A DNA stretch of 64,000 nt from Aurantibacter crassamenti (GCF_016811105.1 NZ_JAFBGM010000001.1:1423126-1487125), one strand, 5' to 3'. Shown: positions 45,389 to 54,120, counted from the stretch's first letter. Program-made: numbers and translations. The notes: generated by a model from the sequence alone, not told the origin.

Positions 45389-46090
45389 ATGAATAAGAAG
45401 GTTCAATTACAAGATTTAGGTTTGAAAGATTACCAAGAAATTTGGGATTTTCAAGAAGCCCTTTTTCAGAAAACTGTAGACCTTAAGATTAAAAATCGTC
45501 ACGAGAATACAAAGCATAAAACTCCCAATCATTTTTTATTTGTTGAACACCCACATGTGTATACATTGGGTAAAAGTGGCGATATAAATAATCTTTTAGT
45601 TGATGAGGTTGAATTGGCAAAGAAAAATGCGAAGTTCTATAAGATCAATAGAGGTGGAGATATTACCTATCATGGTCCTGGACAAATTGTTGGCTATCCT
45701 ATTTTAGATTTAGATAATTTTTTTACTGATATTCATAAGTACCTGCGGTTATTAGAAGAAATGGTGATTCTTACGTTGGCAGAATATGGGTTTAAAGCAG
45801 AGCGATCAGAAGGAGAAACCGGTGTTTGGCTTGATGTTGGTACTCCGTTTGCACGTAAAATTTGTGCGATGGGTGTTCGGGCTTCGCGTTGGGTAACCAT
45901 GCATGGGTTTGCTTTAAATGTGAATACGAATTTGGGCTATTTTGATTTAATGATACCCTGTGGCATAAAGGACAAAGCAGTTACTTCTTTAAATGTAGAA
46001 TTAGGAAAAAAAGAAGTAGATGTTGAAGAGGTAAAGCAAAAGCTTTTAAAACATTTTGGGACGCTTTTTGAGGCTGAAATAGTAAAATAG
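45389..46090 (+). CDS. lipB: Octanoyl-[acyl-carrier-protein]-protein N-octanoyltransferase
   Basis: The protein has 233 residues. It contains FVEHPHVYTLGK, RGGDITYHGPGQIVGYPILDL, K157 in RKICAMG, and C191 in LMIPCGI; Lys and Cys form the known LipB dyad. The enzyme moves octanoyl groups from ACP to lipoyl domains in the cytoplasm, the first step of lipoate synthesis. The partner LipA is not in the window. It is co-directional with the small Pmp3-like gene and followed by a terminator. Confidence 0.96.
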   Translation: MNKKVQLQDLGLKDYQEIWDFQEALFQKTVDLKIKNRHENTKHKTPNHFLFVEHPHVYTLGKSGDINNLLVDEVELAKKNAKFYKINRGGDITYHGPGQIVGYPILDLDNFFTDIHKYLRLLEEMVILTLAEYGFKAERSEGETGVWLDVGTPFARKICAMGVRASRWVTMHGFALNVNTNLGYFDLMIPCGIKDKAVTSLNVELGKKEVDVEEVKQKLLKHFGTLFEAEIVK

Positions 46091-46092
46091 AA

Positions 46093-46118
46093 AACCTCGG
46101 TATAGACCGAGGTTTTTT
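46093..46118. terminator. Terminator after lipB (bidirectional hairpin)
   Basis: AACCTCGG pairs with CCGAGGTT around a 6-nt loop and is followed by TTTTTTG on the plus strand. It lies between convergent genes and could also end the collagen-like gene. Confidence 0.85.
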
Positions 46119-46133
46119 TGAATTATAATTTGT

Positions 46134-46757
46134 TTAATTATTAAGTTCATAGTAATCAAGAACAGCATGGTAGTCATCAACATCTACACCTGCATTAGCT
46201 AATTCATTTAGCACTGTTTGTTTAGACGAAGACTGTTTGCCAGCAATTGTATTGCTAGATTCTATGATTATTAATTTTACAGCTAAAATATCACCTGCAA
46301 CAATAGAATAACTTGTTCCATCCCAATTATGGAAATTAATATAAAAATTACCTACTTCTTCATAAGCTCTTGTGATATAGTCACCCGTAGGTCCACCACC
46401 AGGCGTTTGATAAGTAAAGTTATTACTTGCGGCTATATATGATAAAATAACATCATTGTCAAGCACAGTTTGCGTGATGGCAGGAACGGAAAGACTGATT
46501 ATTGTGCCAGCTACATCTGATGTGTCAAACACGTAAGTTTCTACATTGGCATTGCCATCGGCCCCATCAACACCATCAGTTCCGTCTACACCATCAATTC
46601 CATCAGCGCCATCAACTCCGTCTATACCATCGGTGCCATCAGCTCCGTTTGTTCCTGCTACTCCTGCAGGTCCAATATCTCCTTCTTTAGAGCATGAAGT
46701 AATTGCTATGGATAAAACCATAATTAGACTCATCATAAATTTCATTTTTGTTTTCAT
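46134..46757 (-). CDS. Collagen-like repeat lipoprotein
   Basis: The protein has 207 residues. A lipoprotein signal ends in IAITSC (C22). About 15 Gly-X-Y triplets (residues 26-70) follow, mostly GTD, GID, GVD and GAD, so the segment is strongly acidic. The C-terminal domain (about 71-207) has no recognised family. Bacterial collagen-like segments can form triple helices and act as surface stalks. The repeat tract is prone to length change by slippage. The gene is convergent with lipB and separated from the lipoprotein upstream by its own terminator. Confidence 0.85.
   Translation of the reverse strand: MKTKMKFMMSLIMVLSIAITSCSKEGDIGPAGVAGTNGADGTDGIDGVDGADGIDGVDGTDGVDGADGNANVETYVFDTSDVAGTIISLSVPAITQTVLDNDVILSYIAASNNFTYQTPGGGPTGDYITRAYEEVGNFYINFHNWDGTSYSIVAGDILAVKLIIIESSNTIAGKQSSSKQTVLNELANAGVDVDDYHAVLDYYELNN
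46554..46682 (-). repeat. Tandem 9-bp repeats encoding Gly-X-Asp triplets
   Basis: The stretch encodes residues 26-68 of the collagen-like lipoprotein. Near-identical 9-bp units (GGx-xTx-GAx on the coding strand) repeat without interruption. Confidence 0.8.
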
Positions 46758-46828
46758 CTTATTTTATTTTTAAAGATTATAGCGCTTTAATGAGCATAAA
46801 ATTTATAGGTTAACATTTAGGCATAAAA

Positions 46829-46854
46829 AACCTCGGCACTAAACCGAGGTTATT
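46829..46854 (-). terminator. Terminator after the small lipoprotein gene
   Basis: AACCTCGG/CCGAGGTT with a 7-nt loop; on the minus strand it runs into TTTTTT. The stem is the same sequence as the lipB terminator at 46093. Confidence 0.8.
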
Positions 46855-46871
46855 AAAATTTAAATGTTTTA

Positions 46872-47240
46872 TTATTCGCTTTGTGCATCCACAACCCCTT
46901 TATTTAACATTTTTGAAACCTTAATTTTTAGTTCTTCTTTTTTTGTAGGGTCTAAGCTAGTGTCGTAGACATCATACATTTCTCTAATTTGTTCTTTTAG
47001 TTCTTCTGATACATCCATATTCTCTACCATTTCAAGATAATTATCGGCACCTCCAGTTGGGTTTTCATCATCACTCATGCCTGCAAGGGTAAAAACCTGT
47101 CCATACATTTTGATTTGTTCATCTAATAAATTCATTTGTTTTAAGGTGTCTGGTGTAGAAATATCCTTCGTTGATTGCGCATTACAGGCTGAGAAAGCCG
47201 CTAAAAAGCAAACTAGTAATACTGTTATTGTGGTTTTCAT
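46872..47240 (-). CDS. Small lipoprotein, function unknown
   Basis: The protein has 122 residues. The lipobox LAAFSAC (C19) follows a hydrophobic stretch, and the mature part is acidic and helical (TLKQMNLLDEQIKMYGQVFTLAGMSDDE, then LKEQIREMYDVYDTSLD). No family is recognised. It is preceded on the same strand by a 31-residue membrane protein gene and ends in a terminator. Confidence 0.75.
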   Translation of the reverse strand: MKTTITVLLVCFLAAFSACNAQSTKDISTPDTLKQMNLLDEQIKMYGQVFTLAGMSDDENPTGGADNYLEMVENMDVSEELKEQIREMYDVYDTSLDPTKKEELKIKVSKMLNKGVVDAQSE

Positions 47241-47269
47241 ATTTAAATAATTTAGTCTTCGATTAGTAT

Positions 47270-47365
47270 TTAGGTAGTCAATACAATTAGCAATAGTAAT
47301 AGTATTGCTCCTAGGGCAGCAAAAAGTAAATGTTTTAGCACTTCTAGTTTTTCATAATTTTCCAT
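47270..47365 (-). CDS. Very small single-span membrane protein (31 residues)
   Basis: The frame runs from ATG to TAA and encodes MENYEKLEVLKH followed by about 17 hydrophobic residues (LLFAALGAILLLLLIVL) and TT. The charged start and one helix are typical of bacterial microproteins. It lies 29 bp upstream of the small lipoprotein gene in the same direction. Expression has not been shown; chance is possible at this length. Confidence 0.45.
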   Translation of the reverse strand: MENYEKLEVLKHLLFAALGAILLLLLIVLTT

Positions 47366-47581
47366 TGTAGTATATTTTAATTCGCTTTTTTATGTAGATA
47401 TATACTATAGGGTTAACATGGATTATGATTATTTAGAATTAAAATTGAAATTTTTATTGTAGTAAAAACACTACAAGTATCAGTATTCGTTGCAATTATC
47501 ACATATTATGAAGATTATCGCCAACAAAAAATATTAAATTAGCTTCATCCATTGTTAACCTTCTCAATTGAAACACATTAA

Positions 47582-48148
47582 ATGGAAAATGAAACGGCAG
47601 TAGTAACATTAGAAGACTTAAGAAAAGGTTCTGATTCTGTACTTAAAAAAGTATATGAAGAGAATAGAGAGAAGTTTTTAAATTTTGCTAAACGATACAA
47701 TCTTACAGAAGAAGAGAATATAGATGTGTATCAAGATGCTTACGTCATTTTTTATGATAATGTAATGAGTGGAAAAGTAGAAAGTTTTACAAGTAGTATT
47801 TCTACCTATCTGTTCGGAATCGGTAAATATTTGATTTTTGATCAAATGAGAAAGAACAAGAAAACAGTAGGTAATAATTTTGACCTTTCAAGGGTAGGTG
47901 AGTCTGATGAACTGGTAAGTACTTTTGAAATAGAAAAGCCAGGTCTTACCACCGAGCAGCAACTTTTGCGGAAATATTTCGAAACGCTTGGAAAGAAATG
48001 TCAAGAATTGTTAACCCTGTTTTATTATCGCGGATTAACCATACAAGAAATTATGGAGACCGGCGGATACAATAGCGAAAATGTGGTAAAAAGCCAGAAA
48101 TCGCGTTGCATGAAAACCTTAAAAGAACGAATTACAGAAAATAGGTAA
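47582..48148 (+). CDS. ECF-type sigma-70 family RNA polymerase sigma factor
   Basis: The protein has 188 residues. Region 2 (about 20-90) contains the core-binding and -10 helix pattern LTEEENIDVYQDAYVIFYDNVM and YLFGIGKYLIFDQMRKNKK. Region 4 (about 130-185) has the HTH CQELLTLFYYRGLTIQEIMETGGY and SQKSRCMKTLKERI. It is followed with 3 nt spacing by a transmembrane TPR protein in the usual place of an anti-sigma factor, then a subtilase and a CHAT protease in the same direction. It probably controls those genes. Confidence 0.92.
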   Translation: MENETAVVTLEDLRKGSDSVLKKVYEENREKFLNFAKRYNLTEEENIDVYQDAYVIFYDNVMSGKVESFTSSISTYLFGIGKYLIFDQMRKNKKTVGNNFDLSRVGESDELVSTFEIEKPGLTTEQQLLRKYFETLGKKCQELLTLFYYRGLTIQEIMETGGYNSENVVKSQKSRCMKTLKERITENR

Positions 48149-48151
48149 GTG

Positions 48152-48886
48152 ATGGATAAAGATCAGTTATTATTAAATTATTTTTCAAAGGACCTGACAC
48201 CGGAGCAGGAACAGCTATTCAATGAATTATTAGCTACTGATGCTGAATTCAAAGCGCAATTTAATTTTGAAAAGAATCTTCAGGTTGTAATTCGCGACAA
48301 GGAAGCTTCTGCGCTAAAATCAAAATTAGTCGGTTTTGAAAAAGATATTACAGAAGATGTCCCAGTTCGAACCTTAAGACCTAATTACCAAAAATGGGCT
48401 ATGGCTGCATCAATCGCATTATTGATTGCAATGGGTTGGTTAGGATATAATAATTTCTCTGGACCCAATTACGGAAAACTTTACGAATCTAATTTTAGTG
48501 AATACCCTAATACCGTGTATGCAATTACACGTGGCGAATCAGTTGAATCTATTGAAAGGAATGCGTTTTCTGCGTATGAATCTGGCGATTATAAAACAGC
48601 AATTGAGAATTTTAATAAAATACCAGAAACTGATAGAAAAGATTATTATGACTTTTATTTGGGCTTGTCACATATGAATCTTGAACAACAAGTAGAAAGT
48701 AAAACATTTCTCAATAGTGTTATTTCTTCAGATACTGAATTTACACCTGAAGCGCATTGGTACCTAGCATTGATTTCAATAAAGGAAAAGGATAAAGAGA
48801 ATGCCAAACAGCATTTAAAAATTCTTACTTCTGAATATGATTATCAAAAAGAAAAGGCATTGGTATTACTTCAAGAACTGGAATAG
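48152..48886 (+). CDS. Transmembrane TPR protein in anti-sigma position
   Basis: The protein has 244 residues. The cytoplasmic N-terminus (1-80, LLLNYFSKDLTPEQEQLFNELLATD) resembles anti-sigma-type helices but has no zinc-binding HxxxCxxC. One membrane helix (about 82-98) follows. The rest (about 115-244) has TPR-like repeats (AFSAYESGDYKTAIENFNKIPETDRKDY, then EAHWYLALISIKEKDKENAKQHL) on the other side of the membrane. A GTG just upstream is not favoured. The topology suggests a link between a periplasmic event sensed by TPRs and the sigma factor encoded 3 nt upstream. Its anti-sigma role is inferred from position and shape. Confidence 0.75.
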   Translation: MDKDQLLLNYFSKDLTPEQEQLFNELLATDAEFKAQFNFEKNLQVVIRDKEASALKSKLVGFEKDITEDVPVRTLRPNYQKWAMAASIALLIAMGWLGYNNFSGPNYGKLYESNFSEYPNTVYAITRGESVESIERNAFSAYESGDYKTAIENFNKIPETDRKDYYDFYLGLSHMNLEQQVESKTFLNSVISSDTEFTPEAHWYLALISIKEKDKENAKQHLKILTSEYDYQKEKALVLLQELE

Positions 48887-49267
48887 GTTTTAAATTGAAA
48901 CTAGTTTTAAAATTCATTTTTCAATTAATTGTATTTAACATATTTGTATTCTTAAGAAAAGCCTTTTTATTGGATAATAATAAATTGGAGTTATTTCTTA
49001 CAGCCAACTGCGAAACGGGCTAAATGGCTTTAAAAGAAGGCCGTAGCAAGGTGTATTTAAAATTAAATTCATATATTTCACTGCACTACTTGTTAACCCC
49101 ACAAAGATTCTCCCATTAAGTAGTAGCATTCTTAAAATTAACTATATATAGAACTGCAAAATAGCGGATGGAGTCGTGGTACTCTATAAACACAACCTCG
49201 CATTTTTGTAAAGAAAAAGTATATCATTTTAAGTGTGTTATAATTAGTCAACCTTAAAAATTAAATT
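48887..49267. other. Intergenic region of 381 bp before the subtilase gene
   Basis: No coding frame is convincing; the longest ATG frame seen at the 3' end is only 29 codons. The sequence has modest GC islands (around 49005-49045 and 49165-49200). No classical hairpin terminator or TAnnTTTG box was recognised. An ECF-dependent promoter for the downstream genes would be expected here. Confidence 0.4.
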
Positions 49268-50602
49268 ATGAGAAAGAGTGTATTAGTAGTACTTGCAATT
49301 GGGGCTATATGTCTACAAAGTTGTACCAAAGATTTTTGGAAACATCATGGACACGGTCACGGTCATGACGACGACGATATTATTAGAGTTGTTGTTGATG
49401 AAGGATTAGAAGACGAAGGTCCAAATATCATTATGTCACCAAATAAGTTAGTCATTAGTTTTGATCCATCTTTAAGCGACCCTGAACGTCAAGCAATACG
49501 CGAAGAATTTTCTGTTACCGTAACAGAGAGTTGTAATTGTGGTGATACCAATATTGAGCGCTGGACCATTGATACTGATGTGCTTGAAATTGAAAGAGCC
49601 GTAAGTAGGTTAAGAGGTAGTTCTGGTGGAAATGATGTGGAAGGTGATCAAGATTTTGAAATTGTTTTACCACGAGTATTAGGGACTTTCGCCACAGCAA
49701 ACGACTTTGATCCAAACGAACAGGAGGGAATAGTCAATTTTGTGCCCGGTGCAAATGATGTGAATATTGCGGTAATTGATACAGGCCTTGATTATTTGAA
49801 TTATGATTTTGGTACTGATTTGTTATACGGAGTACCAAATTCAGTTTGTTTTGATACTTTTTCAGGATGGAATTTTACTGAAGGAACGGATAATGTTTTG
49901 GATCAGCATGGGCATGGTACTTATGTTACCAAGTTAACGATGTCCGTTTTGGAAGACGCGGGGGTCGGATATAATATTTTACCACTAAAGGCTTTTAATG
50001 GTAGTGGAGAAGGCTCGTTATTTAATGTAATCTGTGCCCTAGGGTATGTGCGTGACATACAAGATAAAGGGGGTGATATTAATATTGTAAACGCTAGTTT
50101 TGGTGGTGCCATGTTACAAGAAGACATTGAAAATCATGTTGTTTTGAATCAAATTTTAGAGGATTTGAAGAATAAAAATGTTTTAGTTGTTGCTTCGGCT
50201 GGGAATAAAGGAATAGATAATGATGCAGGTACAATGGGGCATTTTATTTCAGGTAATTCTGCGGACAATATATTCGCAGTTGGTGGTTATGATGATACTA
50301 GTGGAACCATAGAAGTATCGTCAGAATCAAATTATGGTAATAAAAGTATTGACGTAGCTGTTCCTTTTGGAGGCTATGGGATAGAACTTATAAATGCCTC
50401 AAACGAAATTGTACAGGCCACATTAAACGGAACTTCGTATGGTGCAGCATATATTAGTGGTTTTGCAGGTAATTATTCTATAATGCGTGGACCTGTAGGC
50501 GTAGAACTAAAGAATGAAATCTTAGATGATGGCAACTTCACGGATATTGAACCTGGTTTAGATGGAAAAATTAAGGACAACAAAGCAATTATTGTAAATT
50601 AA
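49268..50602 (+). CDS. Subtilisin-like (S8) serine protease lipoprotein
   Basis: The protein has 444 residues. A lipoprotein signal ends in CLQSC (C19), followed by a His/Asp-rich stretch (HHGHGHGHDDDD, residues 26-37). A propeptide-like segment (about 55-115) comes before the catalytic domain. The triad is complete: D171 in AVIDTGLDY, H216 in HGHGTYV, S390 in NGTSYGAA; oxyanion N313 lies in ASAGNKG. It should be anchored in the envelope and made as a zymogen. Together with the CHAT protease encoded 68 bp downstream it could form a proteolytic relay. A terminator hairpin lies between the two genes, so their levels may differ. Confidence 0.93.
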   Translation: MRKSVLVVLAIGAICLQSCTKDFWKHHGHGHGHDDDDIIRVVVDEGLEDEGPNIIMSPNKLVISFDPSLSDPERQAIREEFSVTVTESCNCGDTNIERWTIDTDVLEIERAVSRLRGSSGGNDVEGDQDFEIVLPRVLGTFATANDFDPNEQEGIVNFVPGANDVNIAVIDTGLDYLNYDFGTDLLYGVPNSVCFDTFSGWNFTEGTDNVLDQHGHGTYVTKLTMSVLEDAGVGYNILPLKAFNGSGEGSLFNVICALGYVRDIQDKGGDINIVNASFGGAMLQEDIENHVVLNQILEDLKNKNVLVVASAGNKGIDNDAGTMGHFISGNSADNIFAVGGYDDTSGTIEVSSESNYGNKSIDVAVPFGGYGIELINASNEIVQATLNGTSYGAAYISGFAGNYSIMRGPVGVELKNEILDDGNFTDIEPGLDGKIKDNKAIIVN

Positions 50603-50622
50603 TTGCTTTCATACAAAGTATT

Positions 50623-50650
50623 AAGCCTGTGCAAATTGCATGGGCTTTTT
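50623..50650 (+). terminator. Hairpin between subtilase and CHAT genes
   Basis: A 10-bp stem AAGCCTGTGC/GCATGGGCTT (two G-T pairs) with an AAATT loop is followed by TTT. It lies 21 bp after the subtilase stop and 20 bp before the CHAT start, so it may only partly stop transcription. Confidence 0.7.
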
Positions 50651-50670
50651 ACGTTTATTATATTTAACAT

Positions 50671-53403
50671 ATGAAGAACTTAATGCTGTGTTTTTTATTT
50701 ATATCAACTGTTTGTTATGGCCAACATGACGAGTTATTAAGCATTATTGATTCGGATGCTGAAATTGATGTGATACAGCAAAAAATAGATTCGTTTTTCA
50801 TTGTGCATCAAGCAAGTATGACAAAAAGTGTTTTGGCAGACTGCTACCATGATTTAGGTAGTAAATGGTACTATTCAATTTGGCACGAAAATGGGAAGAT
50901 TGAGAATATTCAGAATGCTATTGAAGTTACTGAAAAGGCATCCGCCTTAAAAAAGAACTTAGATAGTTTAGACTACGATTCCCTAAAGAAGACGTTGTAT
51001 AATCTAGGGTATTTTAATTCAGTAAATGGTAATATTTTTGAGGCTATTGACGCTTATACTGATTTGATTGATTTAGGGAATGATGAGAGAAGAACACAAA
51101 ATGCAAGACGTGAACTTGGAAGGTGTTATCGATTAATTGGAGATTTTCATAAATCTATTGAGAATTTTCAAAAGGTTTCCGATTTTTATAAAAATGATTC
51201 ACATAATAGCTATAAGTATATTGATGCCAATATAGATTTAGCCGGCACCTATGAAAAAATGGGTTATGAAGAATATTCAGTTGAAATAAAAACTCAAGTT
51301 GAAAAGGTAGATGCTTTGTTTAAAATTCAAGCGGTTGATAGCGATATTTACCAACAACTTCAGACAATGCAAATTGAAGGGAATCGGTTGCTGAGTATAG
51401 GCAATTACAATCAAGCAATTCAATACCATTCAAAAATGCTTGGTGAACATTTAGAGCTGTCATCATATGATTTAGCACGAGTTTTCAATAGTATTGCATT
51501 TTCTCAAATGAAGCTTGAGAATTTCGATTTAGCCAAAGAAAACCTACTTAAAGCTATTGAACTTGATACAACCTATAGCGATCCATATGAAAACTTAGGT
51601 GATTGGCATCTGGCCCAAAATGAATATGAAAAGGGCCTTTATTTTTATCAAAAGGCAATAGTATTGGCGTCTAGCAAGAAAAAGGAAATCTTGTATGACG
51701 AACTACTCACAAAAAGTGAATTAGAACTTGCTTCGAATAAAGTCTCACTTTTAAATCATATTGTAACAAAAGCAAATGGTTGGATGCAATACTATGAGCA
51801 TGATGATAATAGAGACCATCTCGAACATGCCTTAAAAACTTTTAATCTTGCGGATCAATTGGTTGATATTATTCGTTCAGAGAGTTCCGAAGAACAGTCT
51901 AAATTATTTTGGCGTGAAAAAGGGTCTTCATTATATATGAAGGCTGTTGAAGCATGTTATCATTTGAAAAAGCCAGAGCGAGCATATTACTTTATGGAAC
52001 GTAATAAGGCGCTACTATTATTAGAAAATGTAACCAACGAACAAGCTAAAGAAATTGCAAGCCTACCAGATTCTATAGCCAAACAAGAATATGAATTGAA
52101 GAGGGCTATTTTTTTGGCTGAGAATGAACTACAAAATAGTGAATTGGCTGAGGAAAAGAAAACTGAGATGAAAGATGAAATTTATAAAAGCAAAAGACGG
52201 TTCGAACAATTTTCAGATTCGATGATAGCGAATTTTCCAAATTACGCGAATCTTAAAAAAAACGTAGAAATACTATCACATCAATCTTTTAAAAAAAAAT
52301 TTATTTCTAAAGATGAGGTAGTCTTACAATTTATTTTAAACGACGAAAAAGGATATGGACTTTTAAGTTCTGATACCCAAACTGTTTTTTATGAGTTAGA
52401 AAATGTCGAAAATTTAAATGAGAGAATAATAGAATTGTATGGGCAATTAACCGATTTGGTTTCTAGTCGAGAGAAAATTAAAAAATTTAATACAAACTCT
52501 AATTTTGTATTTAATAAGTTAATTCCCGATAAGGTTTATCAACAAATAAAAGGGAAAAAATTAACCGTAGTTAGTGACTATATTTTGCAGCAACTACCTT
52601 TAGAAACTATGGTTACCGATATTGATACAAGTCATTATTTAATTGAAGATACTGATATTCGATATGCATATTCCATTTCCTATTTACAAGCTAAAAATCA
52701 AATAAGTGGGCAGGCGAAAAATGAAATGCTGGGTGTAGCCCCTGTTAGTTTTGCCGCATTACAATTGCCAGATTTAACTTTTAGTGGAGAAGAAATTACG
52801 GAGGCTGAAAAAATATTTGAGGGCCGGTCATTATTAAGAGATGAAGCCACTAAACGACAACTCTTAGATAATTTAAATGATTATCGCATTATTCATCTTT
52901 CTACCCACGCCGATATTAGTGAAAAGCAAAACCACTGGATAGCTCTGAATGATGAAAAACTTTATTTAAATGAAATATATGCAAATAAAAATCAGGCTGA
53001 GATGGTGGTTTTAAGTGCCTGTAATACTTCTTTAGGTGAGCTTAAAAAAGGAGAGGGGGTTATGAGTCTCGCTAGAGGATTTTTTCACTCTGGAGCAAAA
53101 AGTGTGGTCTCATCACTTTGGACAACCAATGACAAGGCCAGTAAAGATATTATGACTGCCTTTTATAAAGAATTGGATAAAGGCTTAACAAAATCAGCTG
53201 CGCTTAGAAATGCTAAAGTTGCTTATATAAACAAATATAGAGGTACGAATATTTCGCCGGCCTATTGGGGTGCATTAATTGTTATTGGTGATAATTCACC
53301 CATTCAAAATGTGGGTCTCTTAAATGGTAATTTAAAATGGGTGATTATAGTCCTTCTTATAGTAGCTGCAGTATTTGTGTTTGTTAGAAAACGAAATGTC
53401 TAG
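50671..53403 (+). CDS. Exported TPR-CHAT caspase-like protease with C-terminal membrane anchor
   Basis: The protein has 910 residues. A signal peptide (about 1-17, ending in CYGQ) is followed by TPR repeats (about 60-370, for example YNQAIQYHSKMLGEHLE and PYENLGDWHLAQNEYEKGLYFYQKA). A helical linker (to about 560) leads to the CHAT domain (about 610-880) with catalytic H746 in IIHLSTHAD and C784 in LSACNTSLGE. The last 25 residues are one membrane helix (VIIVLLIVAAVFVFV) plus KR, which fits a periplasmic type I topology. CHAT proteases are caspase relatives that cut target proteins when TPRs or partners sense a trigger. Here the context is an ECF sigma, a TPR anti-sigma-like protein and a subtilase. 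Confidence 0.92.
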   Translation: MKNLMLCFLFISTVCYGQHDELLSIIDSDAEIDVIQQKIDSFFIVHQASMTKSVLADCYHDLGSKWYYSIWHENGKIENIQNAIEVTEKASALKKNLDSLDYDSLKKTLYNLGYFNSVNGNIFEAIDAYTDLIDLGNDERRTQNARRELGRCYRLIGDFHKSIENFQKVSDFYKNDSHNSYKYIDANIDLAGTYEKMGYEEYSVEIKTQVEKVDALFKIQAVDSDIYQQLQTMQIEGNRLLSIGNYNQAIQYHSKMLGEHLELSSYDLARVFNSIAFSQMKLENFDLAKENLLKAIELDTTYSDPYENLGDWHLAQNEYEKGLYFYQKAIVLASSKKKEILYDELLTKSELELASNKVSLLNHIVTKANGWMQYYEHDDNRDHLEHALKTFNLADQLVDIIRSESSEEQSKLFWREKGSSLYMKAVEACYHLKKPERAYYFMERNKALLLLENVTNEQAKEIASLPDSIAKQEYELKRAIFLAENELQNSELAEEKKTEMKDEIYKSKRRFEQFSDSMIANFPNYANLKKNVEILSHQSFKKKFISKDEVVLQFILNDEKGYGLLSSDTQTVFYELENVENLNERIIELYGQLTDLVSSREKIKKFNTNSNFVFNKLIPDKVYQQIKGKKLTVVSDYILQQLPLETMVTDIDTSHYLIEDTDIRYAYSISYLQAKNQISGQAKNEMLGVAPVSFAALQLPDLTFSGEEITEAEKIFEGRSLLRDEATKRQLLDNLNDYRIIHLSTHADISEKQNHWIALNDEKLYLNEIYANKNQAEMVVLSACNTSLGELKKGEGVMSLARGFFHSGAKSVVSSLWTTNDKASKDIMTAFYKELDKGLTKSAALRNAKVAYINKYRGTNISPAYWGALIVIGDNSPIQNVGLLNGNLKWVIIVLLIVAAVFVFVRKRNV

Positions 53404-53408
53404 TACAT

Positions 53409-54107
53409 CTATTTACTATACTTAGTCAATTCAGATTTACTCTCTAAGTTTCCATTTTTCTTATAAGTTTCACTCTTTATCATTCCAACACCTTCGGCCA
53501 ACCAAGTCTTTGTTTGAAATTCGAAATTTGCACCCATTGCTTTTGAAGTGCTATTTTCTGAAAGAACATAACAATCAAAAGTACCTGCAGATGTAGTTAC
53601 ACTTTCTTTTTTCTCAACTTTTCGATTCGTTTGACTTACAGAAACATTCATATTGATGCCAGCCATACTCATGGCAACAGTAACATTTGCGTCTGGTAAT
53701 TCTTGCCCAACAGACAAATCGTTAGGTAATTCTATATCAGTACCTGTAATATCCATTTCTAGGCCCATTTCGGTGTATTGTTTCATCATCTGTGAAGGGA
53801 AAAGTGATTTGTAATCTACTTTGACCAATCCGTTTTCACAGCTAAAAGAATAATTGGTTTCAAATAATTCTTTTCCTTTTTTGTCTTTTAGGTTTAGGTT
53901 GAAGGTCGCGACGGTAGCCGATCCGTCAGAATGAACATCACTAATAGTATAGTTTATTGTGCCATCAATTTTTCCTTTTTTATCCGTATTCGTGTATTCA
54001 AATGAGCTACCTTCTTTAAGTGGATAGAATTTACTACAACTGTCTTGGGCAAAAGTTGTTCCTATGAATAATATGGTTAGTAAGAAAGTTAGTGCAAAAT
54101 TTTTCAT
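53409..54107 (-). CDS. TapB-like exported protein
   Basis: The protein has 232 residues from the ATG at 54107, which gives a signal peptide (FALTFLLTILFIGTTFAQD); a longer in-frame start would overlap the OmpA gene and lacks a signal. The mature part starts CSKFYPLKEGSSFEYTN and is rich in beta strands, ending in MIKSETYKKNGNLESKSELTKYS. This resembles TapB/DUF3108-like envelope proteins of unknown function. It begins 13 bp after the OmpA stop, so the two form an operon. Its stop faces the CHAT stop with only 5 bp between. Confidence 0.7.
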   Translation of the reverse strand: MKNFALTFLLTILFIGTTFAQDSCSKFYPLKEGSSFEYTNTDKKGKIDGTINYTISDVHSDGSATVATFNLNLKDKKGKELFETNYSFSCENGLVKVDYKSLFPSQMMKQYTEMGLEMDITGTDIELPNDLSVGQELPDANVTVAMSMAGINMNVSVSQTNRKVEKKESVTTSAGTFDCYVLSENSTSKAMGANFEFQTKTWLAEGVGMIKSETYKKNGNLESKSELTKYSK

Positions 54108-54120
54108 GTTATTGTGTTTT

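Noticed and set aside
46502..46773. Plus-strand frames rich in His/Gln or Ser/Pro opposite the collagen-like gene
   Set aside because: They are antisense readings of the Gly-X-Asp repeats; the minus-strand frame has a lipoprotein signal and a full gene structure.
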